NCBI RefSeq assembly: GCF_963667135.1
Contig: NZ_OY762974.1
Location: forward strand, 3,981,054-4,045,053
DNA length: 64,000 nucleotides
Direction: 5' to 3'
Source of the DNA: an uncultured Macellibacteroides sp.
Lineage (GTDB): Bacteria; Bacteroidota; Bacteroidia; Bacteroidales; Tannerellaceae
Shown here: piece after piece, positions 26,901 through 35,471 of the stretch
Layout: each line of letters starts with the position of its first letter
How positions within the stretch are numbered: the first letter of the stretch is position 1
The notes under the pieces: generated by a model
What the model was told of the DNA's origin: nothing
The model's input: only the letters and a program-made list of their open reading frames with translations
Databases searched by the model: none
Program-made: the position numbers and the translations under genes

Positions 26901-28326
26901 TTTTACCTTCTATACCAACCAACGCCATAATAGGCAGATATACAATAAGAATGATGACCTGACCGAAAGTAGCCGAACTCATCATTCGCTTGGCCGAATC
27001 CAATACACTTTCATCCATTTGCTGCTGCGTAAGTTTTGGCGTATCAAGAAAGTGAGTCTTACTATGTGATATCCGGTGCACTACACTTTCTACAATAATT
27101 ACCGCACCGTCCACAATCAAACCAAAGTCTATCGCCCCCAGACTCATCAGGTTGCCAGACACACCGAAGATATTCATCATCGACAAGGCAAAAAGCATAG
27201 CCAGCGGAATTACCGACGCAACAATAAGTCCGGCCCGAAGGTTACCCAGCAACAACACCAGAATAAAAATAACAATCAAGGCACCTTCAATAAGGTTTCT
27301 TGAAACAGTACCAATCGCACGCCCTACAAGATCGGTTCGGTTCAGATACGGTTCAATGGTAACCCCTTTGGGTAATGATTTCTGAATAGACTTAACTCTT
27401 GTCTGCACATCATCAATTACCTGATGGGCATTTGCACCTTTCAGCATCATTACTACCCCTCCAACAGCCTCGGTCGTATCCACAACAAAGGCTCCGTAAC
27501 GGGTTGCCGCACCATATTGTACAGTTGCCACATCGCGAATCAGCACAGGAATACCCGAAGAATTACTCTTTACGGAAATCTTTTCAATATCCTCCAAAGT
27601 CTTTACCAGACCGATACCGCGGATAAAGTAAGCGGTAGGATTCTTGTCAATATACGCGCTCCCAGTATTCTCATTGTTACGCTCCAGCGCCTGAAAAATA
27701 TCGGTAAGTGTAAGGTTCATACTCCTGAGCCGCTCTGGATTTACAGCTATTTCGTATTGTTTCACGAAACCACCATAACTATTGATATCGGCTACCCCGG
27801 GAGTACCAAGCATTTCCCGTCGTACCACCCAATCCTGTAGCGTTCGCAGTTCCATGGGCGAATATTTTTTCTCCAATCCCTTGTCAACAGCCAGGTGATA
27901 CTGATATATCTCGCCCAATCCGGAAGAAATAGGGGCAAGTTCTATTTTTGCCAATCCAGCAGGTATCACTTCTTCGGCCTCTTTTAGCCGTTCGCTCAGT
28001 TGCTGCCGGGCCCAGTAAACATCCACGTCGTCTTTAAACACAACGGTTACAACAGACAAGCCCAGGCGGGAGATAGAGCGTAGTTCGATAATATCGGGGA
28101 TATTGGCAATAGCGACCTCGATAGGTGCGGTAATAAAGCTTTCAACTTCCTGAACCGCCAACGACGGTGCAAGCGAAATAACCTGCACCTGATTATTTGT
28201 AATATCGGGAATAGCATCGATAGGCAATTTCGTGAGAGAATACGTTCCCCACCCGATTAAAGCTACCACAAACAATCCGACAATAAATTTATTTTTTATT
28301 GAAAAATGGATGATTCGTTCAATCAT
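23947..28326 (-). CDS. CzcA/CusA-type RND pump fused to a TolC-like outer-membrane factor
   Basis: A 1459-residue fusion. Residues 1-1042 form a complete heavy-metal RND pump: MIERIIHFSI start, LPIDAIPDITNNQV near 35, two halves of transmembrane segments, and the SLGAIDFGLIVDGAVIIVE proton-relay region in TM4. Residues 1043-1459 start with an internal Met and a signal-peptide-like stretch (MKHKSTVLLLALMVATCFN), then a TolC-type factor with two helical repeats. The join is in frame with no stop (around 25200). Such pump-OMF fusions occur in Bacteroidota. The second half may be split off by signal peptidase. It exports metal cations with the adjacent adaptor. Confidence 0.9.
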   Translation of the reverse strand: MIERIIHFSIKNKFIVGLFVVALIGWGTYSLTKLPIDAIPDITNNQVQVISLAPSLAVQEVESFITAPIEVAIANIPDIIELRSISRLGLSVVTVVFKDDVDVYWARQQLSERLKEAEEVIPAGLAKIELAPISSGLGEIYQYHLAVDKGLEKKYSPMELRTLQDWVVRREMLGTPGVADINSYGGFVKQYEIAVNPERLRSMNLTLTDIFQALERNNENTGSAYIDKNPTAYFIRGIGLVKTLEDIEKISVKSNSSGIPVLIRDVATVQYGAATRYGAFVVDTTEAVGGVVMMLKGANAHQVIDDVQTRVKSIQKSLPKGVTIEPYLNRTDLVGRAIGTVSRNLIEGALIVIFILVLLLGNLRAGLIVASVIPLAMLFALSMMNIFGVSGNLMSLGAIDFGLIVDGAVIIVESVVHRISHSKTHFLDTPKLTQQQMDESVLDSAKRMMSSATFGQVIILIVYLPIMALVGIEGKMFRPMAQVVTFALLGAAILSLTYVPMVSALFLSKNTTHKRSFSDKLMDWIHKGFTPLISFALRRKLFVSVSAIALFVFSLFIFTRLGGEFIPQLEEGDLAAGVMTLQGGSLTNTVETVEKANKILLDNFPEIKHTVCKIGAGEIPTDPTPMETGDYIITLKDKSEWTSASTREELVQKMEEKLVVLAGVKFEFQQPIQMRFNELMTGAKQDIAVKIFGDDLNTLAEKAQDIERIIQHVVGVEDINVEKVTGLAQVQVEYNRDRLAQYGLTVEEANRVLRAAFAGSQAGVVYDEEKRFGLVVRLDEDYRQNLEDVKNLSVTLPNSRQIPIEQLASVEIKSGPAQVSREDTKRRITVGFNVRNRDVQSVIDEVSKQIDAKVQLPTGYYVTYGGQFQNLEAAKARLMIAVPIALLLIFVLLYFTFHSVKQTLLIFTAVPMSAIGGIFALWMRDMNFSISAGVGFIALFGVAVLNGIVLISEFNRLEKEGITDITERVLKGLYTRLRPVIITASVASLGFLPMALSTSAGAEVQKPLATVIIGGLITATFLTLVILPVFYVVFTSRKFSFSMKHKSTVLLLALMVATCFNTAKAQQSIKINLHEAIQMALDSNLTVRSSAYSVDVQKALKGASWDIPKTSVEGQYGQFNSYGKDNSFTVSQSFAFPTVYTNQHKLANAGVISSEWQLKASQLDIATRVKQIYWQLAYLRSKQQLIAYKDSLYANFFKAANLRANTGETNRLEMITARSQSMEVKNLLQQITADLNINTQNLQALLNTESAVYPADTVLQRIDFSPKDGNGVLAENPLAGYMQQQIEVSRFEKKVERSRMMPDFSIGYFSQTMKGIQDVNGVPRTFGSGDRLTGVQASVSIPLWFFPHKAKIKAARLKEQVSQLNAESYEKSLSSEYRTLLGEYAKYSTSVVYYEKQAIPEAELIIDQATRSYNGGAMDYIDYVLNIDRAISIKQNYLDALNNYNQTIVRIDFITGKLF

Positions 28327-28419
28327 AAAACAGACGAATTAGTTTAATTAATACAAGTAACTACAAGTTTTTCTTATAAAAACCTGCAGACACACGAATA
28401 GAATGTAAATGTTACTGTA

Positions 28420-28731
28420 TTAGCTTAACTGAGGCGGTTGCCAGATAGCATAAAAAGGTGAATAACGATAAGCTGATGTATATCCCGCAAGATACTTTTG
28501 TATAAAAGGAACTTCTTTAATAAGCAAAGTCGTGTTCGTTAAAGTCATCGGAGACACCCAAAAGTGACAAATACAAAACGGCGAACAATGCTCGTGGCCG
28601 GAAGAAGGATTATCCGTTGTATTCTGAGAGCAAGTAACTTCACCCGAAACATTACATAATGGTACATCAATGCAGGGAAGTGCAATGAGAACCAAAATAT
28701 AAAGGGATAATAGAAAAGCTACTGTTTTCAT
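28420..28731 (-). CDS. DUF6660-like small Cys/His-rich exported protein
   Basis: A 103-residue protein with an N-terminal hydrophobic segment (FLLSLYILVLIAL). A Cys/His cluster (residues about 35-57: CSQ..., GHEHCSPFCICHF) could bind metal, and the tail is aromatic and proline-rich. It precedes the RND fusion gene by 93 bp on the same strand, and small proteins of this kind often lead Bacteroidota metal-efflux operons. A metal-sensing or chaperone role is inference; no function is established. Confidence 0.68.
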   Translation of the reverse strand: MKTVAFLLSLYILVLIALPCIDVPLCNVSGEVTCSQNTTDNPSSGHEHCSPFCICHFWVSPMTLTNTTLLIKEVPFIQKYLAGYTSAYRYSPFYAIWQPPQLS

Positions 28732-28876
28732 TAATACGTATTTATAACGGTAAAGATACGTATATAAATTATATTATTGCTTGCGTATGCTACAAAATAA
28801 TTTTTCGTGGCCTTAATTTTAAGATATAACGTATTTCAAAAACATGGCTAAATGAAATTTAGATACTAATTTTTCA

Positions 28877-29359
28877 TTATTTAAGCAGCGATACGATTAA
28901 TTCTTCCATTTTCAGGGGAGATGTTATAGGGGCATAACGTTTTACCGGATTGCCTTCCGTGTCTATTACAAACTTGGTAAAGTTCCACTTAACGCTATTG
29001 GATATAAACCCGGGAAGGGTACTTTTAAGATACCTGAACAGCGGATGTGCATTGTTACCATTAACGTCTACCTTCGAAAACATTGGAAAACTTACGCCGT
29101 AATTGATGAGACATCCCTCGGATATATCTTTTGCTGTACCCGGTTCTTGCTTGCCAAACTGATTACAAGGAAAACCAAGAATAACCAACCCCTTGTCTTT
29201 GTACTGCTGATATAGCTTTTCTAAATCGGCATATTGCGGTGTAAATCCGCATTTGCTTGCGGTGTTTACTATTACCACGACCTTGCCTTTGTACTGATCC
29301 ATGCTAATTTCCTTACCCTTAAGCGATAACGCCTTGAATGAATAGAATTTCTTTTCCAT
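28877..29359 (-). CDS. Glutathione peroxidase-like thiol peroxidase
   Basis: A 160-residue GPx-fold enzyme. The peroxidatic Cys sits in NTASKCGFTPQY, Gln in PCNQFGKQEPG, and Trp in VKWNFTKF, which is the standard Cys-Gln-Trp set. It reduces hydroperoxides; bacterial members generally use thioredoxin. There is no selenocysteine. I choose ATG 29359 because a TATATTTG box lies at 29389-29382, so the upstream ATG at 29428 is outside the transcript. It appears monocistronic and probably cytoplasmic. Confidence 0.92.
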   Translation of the reverse strand: MEKKFYSFKALSLKGKEISMDQYKGKVVVIVNTASKCGFTPQYADLEKLYQQYKDKGLVILGFPCNQFGKQEPGTAKDISEGCLINYGVSFPMFSKVDVNGNNAHPLFRYLKSTLPGFISNSVKWNFTKFVIDTEGNPVKRYAPITSPLKMEELIVSLLK

Positions 29360-29381
29360 ATTTATTATATCGTTTACAATA

Positions 29382-29389
29382 CAAATATA
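29382..29389 (-). promoter_or_regulatory. Promoter -7 box of the glutathione peroxidase gene
   Basis: Minus-strand TATATTTG, 23 bp before ATG 29359. It fixes the start codon choice. Confidence 0.6.
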
Positions 29390-29456
29390 GAATAAATATC
29401 GCGCACGACATAACGAAAAACAGCACAACGCAAATTCTTTAATATATGCACTTCCC

Positions 29457-31328
29457 TCATTCCATTTTCATTAATTTCGCAACCGACTTATCTGCTCCTG
29501 ACTGTACTGTGGAAAGAACCCGAAAAAAGTTACCTCCCCATATTTTGCAGATATCGTCTTCGGTATATCCTCTTTCCAGCAAGCTCGTAGTGATATTGAT
29601 CATATCGTTGGTTCCGTTTATACCCGGTACACCGCCACCTCCATCGAAGTCGGAACCAATACCTACATGATCTATTCCGGCTACTTTAACAGCGTGATCG
29701 ATATGGTTAAGAAAGTCTTCCAGACTCGCTTTGTTTTTATTAGCATTGATATATTCGTCCAAAGGACAAACTTGTATAACCCCTCCATTCTTTGCAAGGG
29801 CTTTCATTTGCTGATCGGTAAGATTTCGATCCCGGTTGCACAAAGCTCGCGTAGCCGAATGAGTTGCAACAATCGGTTGTTTGGAAGATTTAATTACATC
29901 CCAGAAAGTACTGTCGCCAGCATGAGAGATATCGATAACCATCCCCAGCCGGTTCATTTCTTTCACTACTTTATAGCCAAACGGACTAAGTCCACCCCAC
30001 TCTTTCACGATGCTACGGTTGGATGTATCGCAGATGTCATTATTCTTGGTATGGCACAATGTCATATAGTTTACTCCCATGGCTTTATATCTGGACAGGT
30101 TGGCAATGTCTTTTCCAATACCGTAACCGTTCTCGATACCTATAAAAATAGTTTTTTTCCCTTCACTTTTGAGACGTTGCATATCGGCTACTGTACGGGC
30201 AATGCCACATGTTTCACTATTATTTTTCACCTGGCTATAAATTCCATTAATAAGAAACGTAACTCTGTCCACGGCCTTTTGCAAGGATTCGTTGTCACGT
30301 GGACCTTGTCCAACATAAGCAGCAAAAAAGATAGCATCTAGCTTTCCTTCCTCCATCTTCGGAATATTCACCTGATTTTCTTCGCGTTCGCCAATATTAA
30401 AACCTGCACGTCTGAATTCGAGAGGTGTATCGCAATGCGTATCAACAGAGAGGATACCTTGTTGTAATTCTTTTGCTTTCCGGTAGGTTTCGGATTTATG
30501 AACCATGTACTTAAAAATCTTAAGCATAGTAGTATCTCCTCCTGCCACTAACCCTTCCGGATGCCATTGAACAGCCAGAATAGAACGGCCGGGATAAGCT
30601 TCGATGGCTTCAACGGTACTATCCGGTGCCCAGGCGACAACCCTGAAATTGGGTGCAACCTTTTTAATCGCCTGATGATGAAAAGAGTTTACAGAAAACG
30701 TTTTGTCTCCAATTACACTGGCAAGCAATGATCCTGTTGAAACTGTTACAGTATGTGTACCTTGTTCTTTTGGTTCACTCTGGCGATGAGTTATAGCTGA
30801 GGGATGTTGACTTGGAATATCCTGATAGAGCGATCCGCCGAATGCAACATTGATAAGCTGTTCGCCACGGCAAATACCCAACAAAGGAATATTACGGTCG
30901 GCAGCCATCTTAATAAGCATCAGATCGTAGACATCCCGAACGGAATCAACATCGCCAAGTTGTTCGATGGGTTGTTCTTTGTAAAAAAGAGGATTTACAT
31001 CTTCGCCACCCGTCATAATCAGTCCGTCGAGACCTGCTACTATCTCTCTTAACGTTGCCACATTGTTCATCAGCGGAATGATAACCGGAGTGCCGTCCGC
31101 CTTCAGAACGGCATGGATATATGTTCCAGGCACACTGGATCCCCCTTCGCCACTCTGACTTGCAGATATACCAATGCAAGGACCACGGCGAGTCTGTAAT
31201 TGAGTACTACAAGAATCCGTTAATTGGTTCAGCTCTTCCAGATTAGTAAAAGTTGATACCTGAGCATTTATATTTCCTCCAAGTAAAAGTAAGCCAACAC
31301 AACAGGCTGTAAAAAGTATTTTATTCAT
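29457..31328 (-). CDS. Fusion of class I GATase (peptidase C26) and membrane dipeptidase (M19)
   Basis: A 623-residue exported protein with a signal peptide (to about A22). Residues 45-275 form a gamma-glutamyl hydrolase/GATase domain with nucleophile Cys153 (GICRGEQ) and His256/Glu258 (QWHPEG). Residues 290-623 form an M19 renal-dipeptidase barrel: H298 and D300 (THCD), E399 (GIEN), H469 (ISHAGD), H490 (ATHSA) and D560 (GSDFDGG). All catalytic residues are present in both halves. It could cleave gamma-glutamyl peptides and then the resulting dipeptides in the periplasm. A glutamate/dicarboxylate-type symporter gene lies 33 bp upstream, consistent with uptake of the products. Confidence 0.9.
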   Translation of the reverse strand: MNKILFTACCVGLLLLGGNINAQVSTFTNLEELNQLTDSCSTQLQTRRGPCIGISASQSGEGGSSVPGTYIHAVLKADGTPVIIPLMNNVATLREIVAGLDGLIMTGGEDVNPLFYKEQPIEQLGDVDSVRDVYDLMLIKMAADRNIPLLGICRGEQLINVAFGGSLYQDIPSQHPSAITHRQSEPKEQGTHTVTVSTGSLLASVIGDKTFSVNSFHHQAIKKVAPNFRVVAWAPDSTVEAIEAYPGRSILAVQWHPEGLVAGGDTTMLKIFKYMVHKSETYRKAKELQQGILSVDTHCDTPLEFRRAGFNIGEREENQVNIPKMEEGKLDAIFFAAYVGQGPRDNESLQKAVDRVTFLINGIYSQVKNNSETCGIARTVADMQRLKSEGKKTIFIGIENGYGIGKDIANLSRYKAMGVNYMTLCHTKNNDICDTSNRSIVKEWGGLSPFGYKVVKEMNRLGMVIDISHAGDSTFWDVIKSSKQPIVATHSATRALCNRDRNLTDQQMKALAKNGGVIQVCPLDEYINANKNKASLEDFLNHIDHAVKVAGIDHVGIGSDFDGGGGVPGINGTNDMINITTSLLERGYTEDDICKIWGGNFFRVLSTVQSGADKSVAKLMKME

Positions 31329-31361
31329 ATACAGAGTCTTTATTAAAGAAACTAAGCTGTT

Positions 31362-32621
31362 TTATATTATTTGTTCATCCTTCGAAATAAGTATCTTTTT
31401 TACCCACTCTTTACCCTCTGTAAGCCGTGTAACAAGAATGGAGCAGACGATATTTCCGGTAGAGTTAAGCAATGTAGCCGGAACATCAATAATTGTACTA
31501 ATTACCATCAGAGTACCAGCCAACTGGGGCGAGAATCCGAATACGGAACAGATAAGCAATTCCCCAGTCATTCCTCCGCTGGGAATAGCTCCCATTACGG
31601 CACCAACAAGCAGGGCTACGCCAATAATAAAGAATACGTTTCCCGGCAGGGTCGTATCTTGTCCGAATATGGTTAACAGAAATACAATCTTGATTACGCC
31701 TCCCATCACAGATCCGTCTTTATGCATGTTGGTACCCAGGGGAATCACTGTTTCCGCAATACTTACAGGCACACCCATTCTTTTGGATGCTTCAATATTA
31801 ATTGGAATACAGGCAGCACTGGATGATGTGGCAATAGCCGTAAGAGATGGAGTGAGGATATTCCGCCAAAAGGACGAAAGAGCCTTCTTTCCTCCAGACA
31901 ACCACACATAAAGTGAGTTGAGTCCCACATAAGAGACAACAGTAAGGACTAAAAACAAGACAAAAGCGTTGAGATAGCCATTCAGTATTTGTCCGCCTAC
32001 CCTACCTACTGTATCTGCAAAATAACAGCCAAGACCAATTGGTGCAGCATACATGATGATGCGCATCATACGCAATATGACAGTCATCGCCGAATTCAGA
32101 AAGTCGGCAACAGTTTTTCCTTGTTCTCCTGAATAAGCAGTTGCAAGCCCGAAAAGCACTGAAAACAAAATGAGTGGAAGTAAATTGGACTTTGTAAAAA
32201 GCTGCAGAAAGTCTGGCACAGTAAATGTATTTACAAAAAGCTGACCGGATGAAAGTTGTGCCGTTTCTGTAAATTCGGGCAGATTTGCCATTAAAGCAGC
32301 TTTATCTATACCTTCCAGGGGATTATAGAACAAAGTAAGTACATAGGCTGTAACGGCTGCAATCAGAGCAGTCATCAAAAATACCAACACGATGTTAGTA
32401 ATCACTTTACCTATCATATCCATCTGTTTCATATTGTAGATCGCGGACGAAACACTCAGAAAAACCAATGGAACAATAAGGACAAACATCATATTAAGGA
32501 ACAAATCGCCAACCGGCTTTACAATGGATGTGCTTTCTCCAAAAACAACCCCGCTAATACCACCTAACAGAATTCCTGTAATCAGGCATATTGTAAATGC
32601 ATAATTTTTTAATATATTCAT
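31362..32621 (-). CDS. Dicarboxylate/amino acid:cation symporter (DAACS family)
   Basis: A 419-residue polytopic transporter of the GltP/SstT family. Signatures include the serine-rich re-entrant loop ATSSSAACIPINIE and the conserved PLGTNMHKDGS, followed by a second hairpin (GAIPSGGMTGE). It carries glutamate, aspartate, serine/threonine or dicarboxylates with sodium or protons. I start at ATG 32621 (MNILKNYAF) rather than the TTG at 32633. A -7 box is at 32655-32648. It leads an operon with the GATase-dipeptidase fusion, suggesting it imports amino acids freed from peptides. Confidence 0.9.
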   Translation of the reverse strand: MNILKNYAFTICLITGILLGGISGVVFGESTSIVKPVGDLFLNMMFVLIVPLVFLSVSSAIYNMKQMDMIGKVITNIVLVFLMTALIAAVTAYVLTLFYNPLEGIDKAALMANLPEFTETAQLSSGQLFVNTFTVPDFLQLFTKSNLLPLILFSVLFGLATAYSGEQGKTVADFLNSAMTVILRMMRIIMYAAPIGLGCYFADTVGRVGGQILNGYLNAFVLFLVLTVVSYVGLNSLYVWLSGGKKALSSFWRNILTPSLTAIATSSSAACIPINIEASKRMGVPVSIAETVIPLGTNMHKDGSVMGGVIKIVFLLTIFGQDTTLPGNVFFIIGVALLVGAVMGAIPSGGMTGELLICSVFGFSPQLAGTLMVISTIIDVPATLLNSTGNIVCSILVTRLTEGKEWVKKILISKDEQII

Positions 32622-32647
32622 TAAAATGATCAATTTGTTTGATTTTA

Positions 32648-32655
32648 CAAAAATA
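32648..32655 (-). promoter_or_regulatory. Promoter -7 box of the symporter-dipeptidase operon
   Basis: Minus-strand TATTTTTG, 26 bp before ATG 32621. Confidence 0.55.
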
Positions 32656-32773
32656 CACTTTCATTTTAAAAAATCAGGCTGATTCGGATAATTCTTGATC
32701 AAATGATTCGAATTAATTATGCTTCAAATCAAATCGTCTAAGCATTCCTTCAAACAGATTGAAATATTATATC

Positions 32774-32781
32774 TACATTTG
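32774..32781 (+). promoter_or_regulatory. Promoter -7 box of the rhomboid gene
   Basis: TACATTTG, 21 bp before the ATG at 32803. Confidence 0.55.
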
Positions 32782-32802
32782 TCGTTAATATAAGAAATAA
32801 AT

Positions 32803-33402
32803 ATGATTACATACATTCTGATTGCAATTACAGCGATTGTATCCTATTTGAGTTTTAACAACAGCCATCTTTTTAATAAGCTGGCATTTATTCCTTACCG
32901 GGTAATCCGGTCGAAAGAATGGTATCGGCTCGTTACACATGGGTTTGTACATGCAGACCTTACGCATCTGTTTGTTAACATGTTCACTTTTTGGTCGTTC
33001 GGCACTTATATGGAAGCTACTTTCAAGTATGTGGGATTCGGCACCGGCGGATACCTGGCTCTTTATTTCGGAGGAATGATTTTTGCATCTGTTTATGATC
33101 TTATCAAGCGTCGCGACAATCCGCAATATATTTCAATAGGAGCTTCGGGGGCTGTTTCGGCGGTTCTGTTCACTTCCATATTCTTTAACCCATGGGGAAA
33201 AATTCTTTTTTTCGCCATACTTCCCATTCCTGGTATTATTTTCGGGTTTATCTACCTGGCATACTGCCAGTATATGGCCAAACAGGGAGGCGATAACATC
33301 AATCACAACGCCCACTTTTACGGAGCCGTTTATGGTTTTGTATTTCCTTTGCTGCTTGAACCATCATTAATTCACACTTTTCTGGCAAATTTCTCTTTCT
33401 GA
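32803..33402 (+). CDS. Rhomboid-family intramembrane serine protease
   Basis: A 199-residue, six-helix rhomboid. Ser115 in GASGA and a His in AHFYGA (H171) form the catalytic dyad. HLFVNM in TM2 supplies the oxyanion-stabilising His/Asn. The WYRLVTHGFVH loop-1 region is also typical. It cleaves transmembrane helices in the inner membrane. It is convergent with a radical SAM gene, with only 8 bp between stops. Substrates are unknown. Confidence 0.93.
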   Translation: MITYILIAITAIVSYLSFNNSHLFNKLAFIPYRVIRSKEWYRLVTHGFVHADLTHLFVNMFTFWSFGTYMEATFKYVGFGTGGYLALYFGGMIFASVYDLIKRRDNPQYISIGASGAVSAVLFTSIFFNPWGKILFFAILPIPGIIFGFIYLAYCQYMAKQGGDNINHNAHFYGAVYGFVFPLLLEPSLIHTFLANFSF

Positions 33403-33410
33403 AATTATTT

Positions 33411-34499
33411 CTAAATGTCGTCTTGTTTGGTTTCAATCCGTTTATAGTGACATAGCATCAGATCTCCGTTATCATCATGCAGATGCATACCATTGCCTTC
33501 GCAGTAACGAAACAGGTTGCAATTTGCACACTGTCCTTTCCGCGCCCATTCACGGTTGCGATAGGGTTTAAACTCGTTTTCCCATATATCCGCCAGATTA
33601 TCTTTGTAAATATTTCCCTGATAAAAGTTGGCTCTGATGCTTGGACAGCCTGAGATTGAACCGTCTGCCAATATCGAAGCGATGCTAATCCCGGCATGAC
33701 ACTCGTAAAACTGGTCGCGAACTTCCATTTCATAATTCCCAAGAAAACCTTCGCAGCCGTAATTAAGATGAATGGGACCTTCCATACGGGTAAACCTTAT
33801 AAAATCAAGCAAAACTGTAAATTCCAGATTATCGAGCTGTAATGACGGATTATTAGCCGCCCTGCCTACCGGAAAAATCGTAAAAATTCGCCATCGCTTT
33901 ACTCCCATAGAAATCAACTGATCGCGAAAAGCAGGAAGAGTAGCAAGATTTTCTTTGTTGACACAAGTAACAACGTCCCAAGTTAACTCCTCTTCCCCCG
34001 CAAGCATTTGAACAGCCTCAACAGATCGTCGGTAACTGTCGGGGTGGCAACGCAACCAATTATGAGCCGCTTCAAATCCATCCAGACTGATAGAAAGTGT
34101 ATGCATTCCGGCAGCCAAAAGATCATCAAGCTTACGTCGGGTAAGTAGAAAGCCATTGGTTACCACACCCCACGGATATCCGCGGCGGTATAGTTCGAGT
34201 CCGCAAGTTTCAAGATCGTCACGAAGCAGAGCTTCACCACCTGTAAAGATAACAAGCAATTTGTTGGGATTGACAGAAGGAGTTAATTGGTCTATTACAC
34301 GAAGGAAATGCTCTGCTGGCATATCAGCCTGATGTGCCTTTACGTGGCAATCACTACCACAATGACGGCACGAAAGGTTACAGCGCAATGTACACTCCCA
34401 AAATAGAGTTTGCATTTCGTGATTAGCCAAACGAGTCTTTCTTATCCTCCGAAATAACTCAAGTCCAAGCCATTTACGAATCGTAAGCTGCTTATTCAT
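33411..34499 (-). CDS. Radical SAM/SPASM protein (TIGR04133-like)
   Basis: A 362-residue radical SAM enzyme. The 4Fe-4S motif CxxxCxxC is C40, C44, C47 (LRCNLSCRHC). GGEALLRDDL follows, and the C-terminal SPASM region supplies further Cys ligands (YECHAGIS, GCPSIR, GQCANCNLFRYCEG, MLCHYK). It most resembles the Bacteroidota group described as the radical SAM partner of an rSAM/lipoprotein system. I see no matching precursor or lipoprotein gene next to it. The substrate is unknown; peptide modification is the usual SPASM role. Confidence 0.85.
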   Translation of the reverse strand: MNKQLTIRKWLGLELFRRIRKTRLANHEMQTLFWECTLRCNLSCRHCGSDCHVKAHQADMPAEHFLRVIDQLTPSVNPNKLLVIFTGGEALLRDDLETCGLELYRRGYPWGVVTNGFLLTRRKLDDLLAAGMHTLSISLDGFEAAHNWLRCHPDSYRRSVEAVQMLAGEEELTWDVVTCVNKENLATLPAFRDQLISMGVKRWRIFTIFPVGRAANNPSLQLDNLEFTVLLDFIRFTRMEGPIHLNYGCEGFLGNYEMEVRDQFYECHAGISIASILADGSISGCPSIRANFYQGNIYKDNLADIWENEFKPYRNREWARKGQCANCNLFRYCEGNGMHLHDDNGDLMLCHYKRIETKQDDI

Positions 34500-34554
34500 C
34501 TTTACAATATTAAATTACATACGCAGAAAGTACAGTGTTCACATTAAATACATA

Positions 34555-34583
34555 GATGCAGCACGAGTAAGGATTGCTGCATC
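34555..34583 (-). terminator. Hairpin at the end of the purT-menA transcript
   Basis: GATGCAGCA/TGCTGCATC, perfect 9-bp arms with an 11-nt loop, just after the menA stop. No U-run follows, so terminator function is uncertain. Confidence 0.4.
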
Positions 34584-34591
34584 ATATATTC

Positions 34592-35470
34592 TTAAAAAAC
34601 AAGTAAAGCGGATAAGCAAAGAGCAAATAAAAGAACATTTCTTCCGGTGTGTGCAAGTGTGTCATTAAGCGCCTTCCCCTCAAAAGAAATGAGTTCGCGC
34701 CATGTTTGGATAAAGAGCACGAAAAATATTCCGAAAAGAGCAACTTTCCATGCCTCACATTGGAGCAAAAGCGGAAGGATAAGCAAAATGGGAACTATAC
34801 CGTTAAAGAGATAAAGCCATCTGCCAAAACGCCTGCCAAACAAAACAACAGAGGTTCGCTTCTTTACCGCTTTATCCTGAAAATAATCGCGGTAATTATT
34901 TACAATCAAAATATTAACAGAAAGCAATCCCATTGCTACCGAAAGAATAAATGCCAACAATGTAAAGCTGCCAGCTTGTACATAATAAGTAAATACAACC
35001 GGAATAATGCCGTAGAAAAGCAGTACACAAACATCTCCCAGTCCGTTATATGCCAACGGAAAAGGACCGGCAGAGTAGGCCAATACGCATAACGCAATGG
35101 CGATACCTACGGGAATAAGTTCCCATCCGGAATAAAAAAGCAGCATACATCCCGAAAGACAAGCAAGTCCAAGGGCTATAAAGGTACCACGCAACATAGC
35201 CTTGGGAGTTATCCACCCGGAAGCTACTGCACGTTCGGGACCAAGTCGATCTTCTTTGTCGGCCCCTTTCTTAAAATCAAAGTAGTCGTTGGCAAAGTTG
35301 CTGGCAATCTGGGCAAGCAAAGCTACCATCAGGCAAAGCAAAGCAGGCATCAGCCTGAACGTCCCTTCGCGGTATGCCAGAGCCGTTCCAACCAAAACAG
35401 GACTTAACGAAGCAGGCAGCGTTTTAGGCCGCGCTGCTTCAATCCACGCACGGAGAGGTGATATCTCCAT
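34592..35470 (-). CDS. menA: 1,4-dihydroxy-2-naphthoate polyprenyltransferase
   Basis: A 292-residue UbiA-family membrane enzyme that prenylates dihydroxynaphthoate in menaquinone synthesis. The first Asp-rich motif is NDYFDFKKGADKED and the second is NNYRDYFQDK, with about eight or nine hydrophobic helices. ATG 35470 (MEISPLRAWIEAARPKTLP) is the proper start; the reading frame extends upstream through purT, but the extra 58 residues look unlike MenA. The ATG sits next to the purT stop (35472), so the two are translationally coupled. Confidence 0.92.
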   Translation of the reverse strand: MEISPLRAWIEAARPKTLPASLSPVLVGTALAYREGTFRLMPALLCLMVALLAQIASNFANDYFDFKKGADKEDRLGPERAVASGWITPKAMLRGTFIALGLACLSGCMLLFYSGWELIPVGIAIALCVLAYSAGPFPLAYNGLGDVCVLLFYGIIPVVFTYYVQAGSFTLLAFILSVAMGLLSVNILIVNNYRDYFQDKAVKKRTSVVLFGRRFGRWLYLFNGIVPILLILPLLLQCEAWKVALFGIFFVLFIQTWRELISFEGKALNDTLAHTGRNVLLFALCLSALLVF

Positions 35471-35471
35471 T

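Noticed and set aside
23424..27840. Numerous plus-strand ORFs within the efflux operon
   Set aside because: They are shadows of the RND and adaptor genes, with no promoter and no protein-like features.
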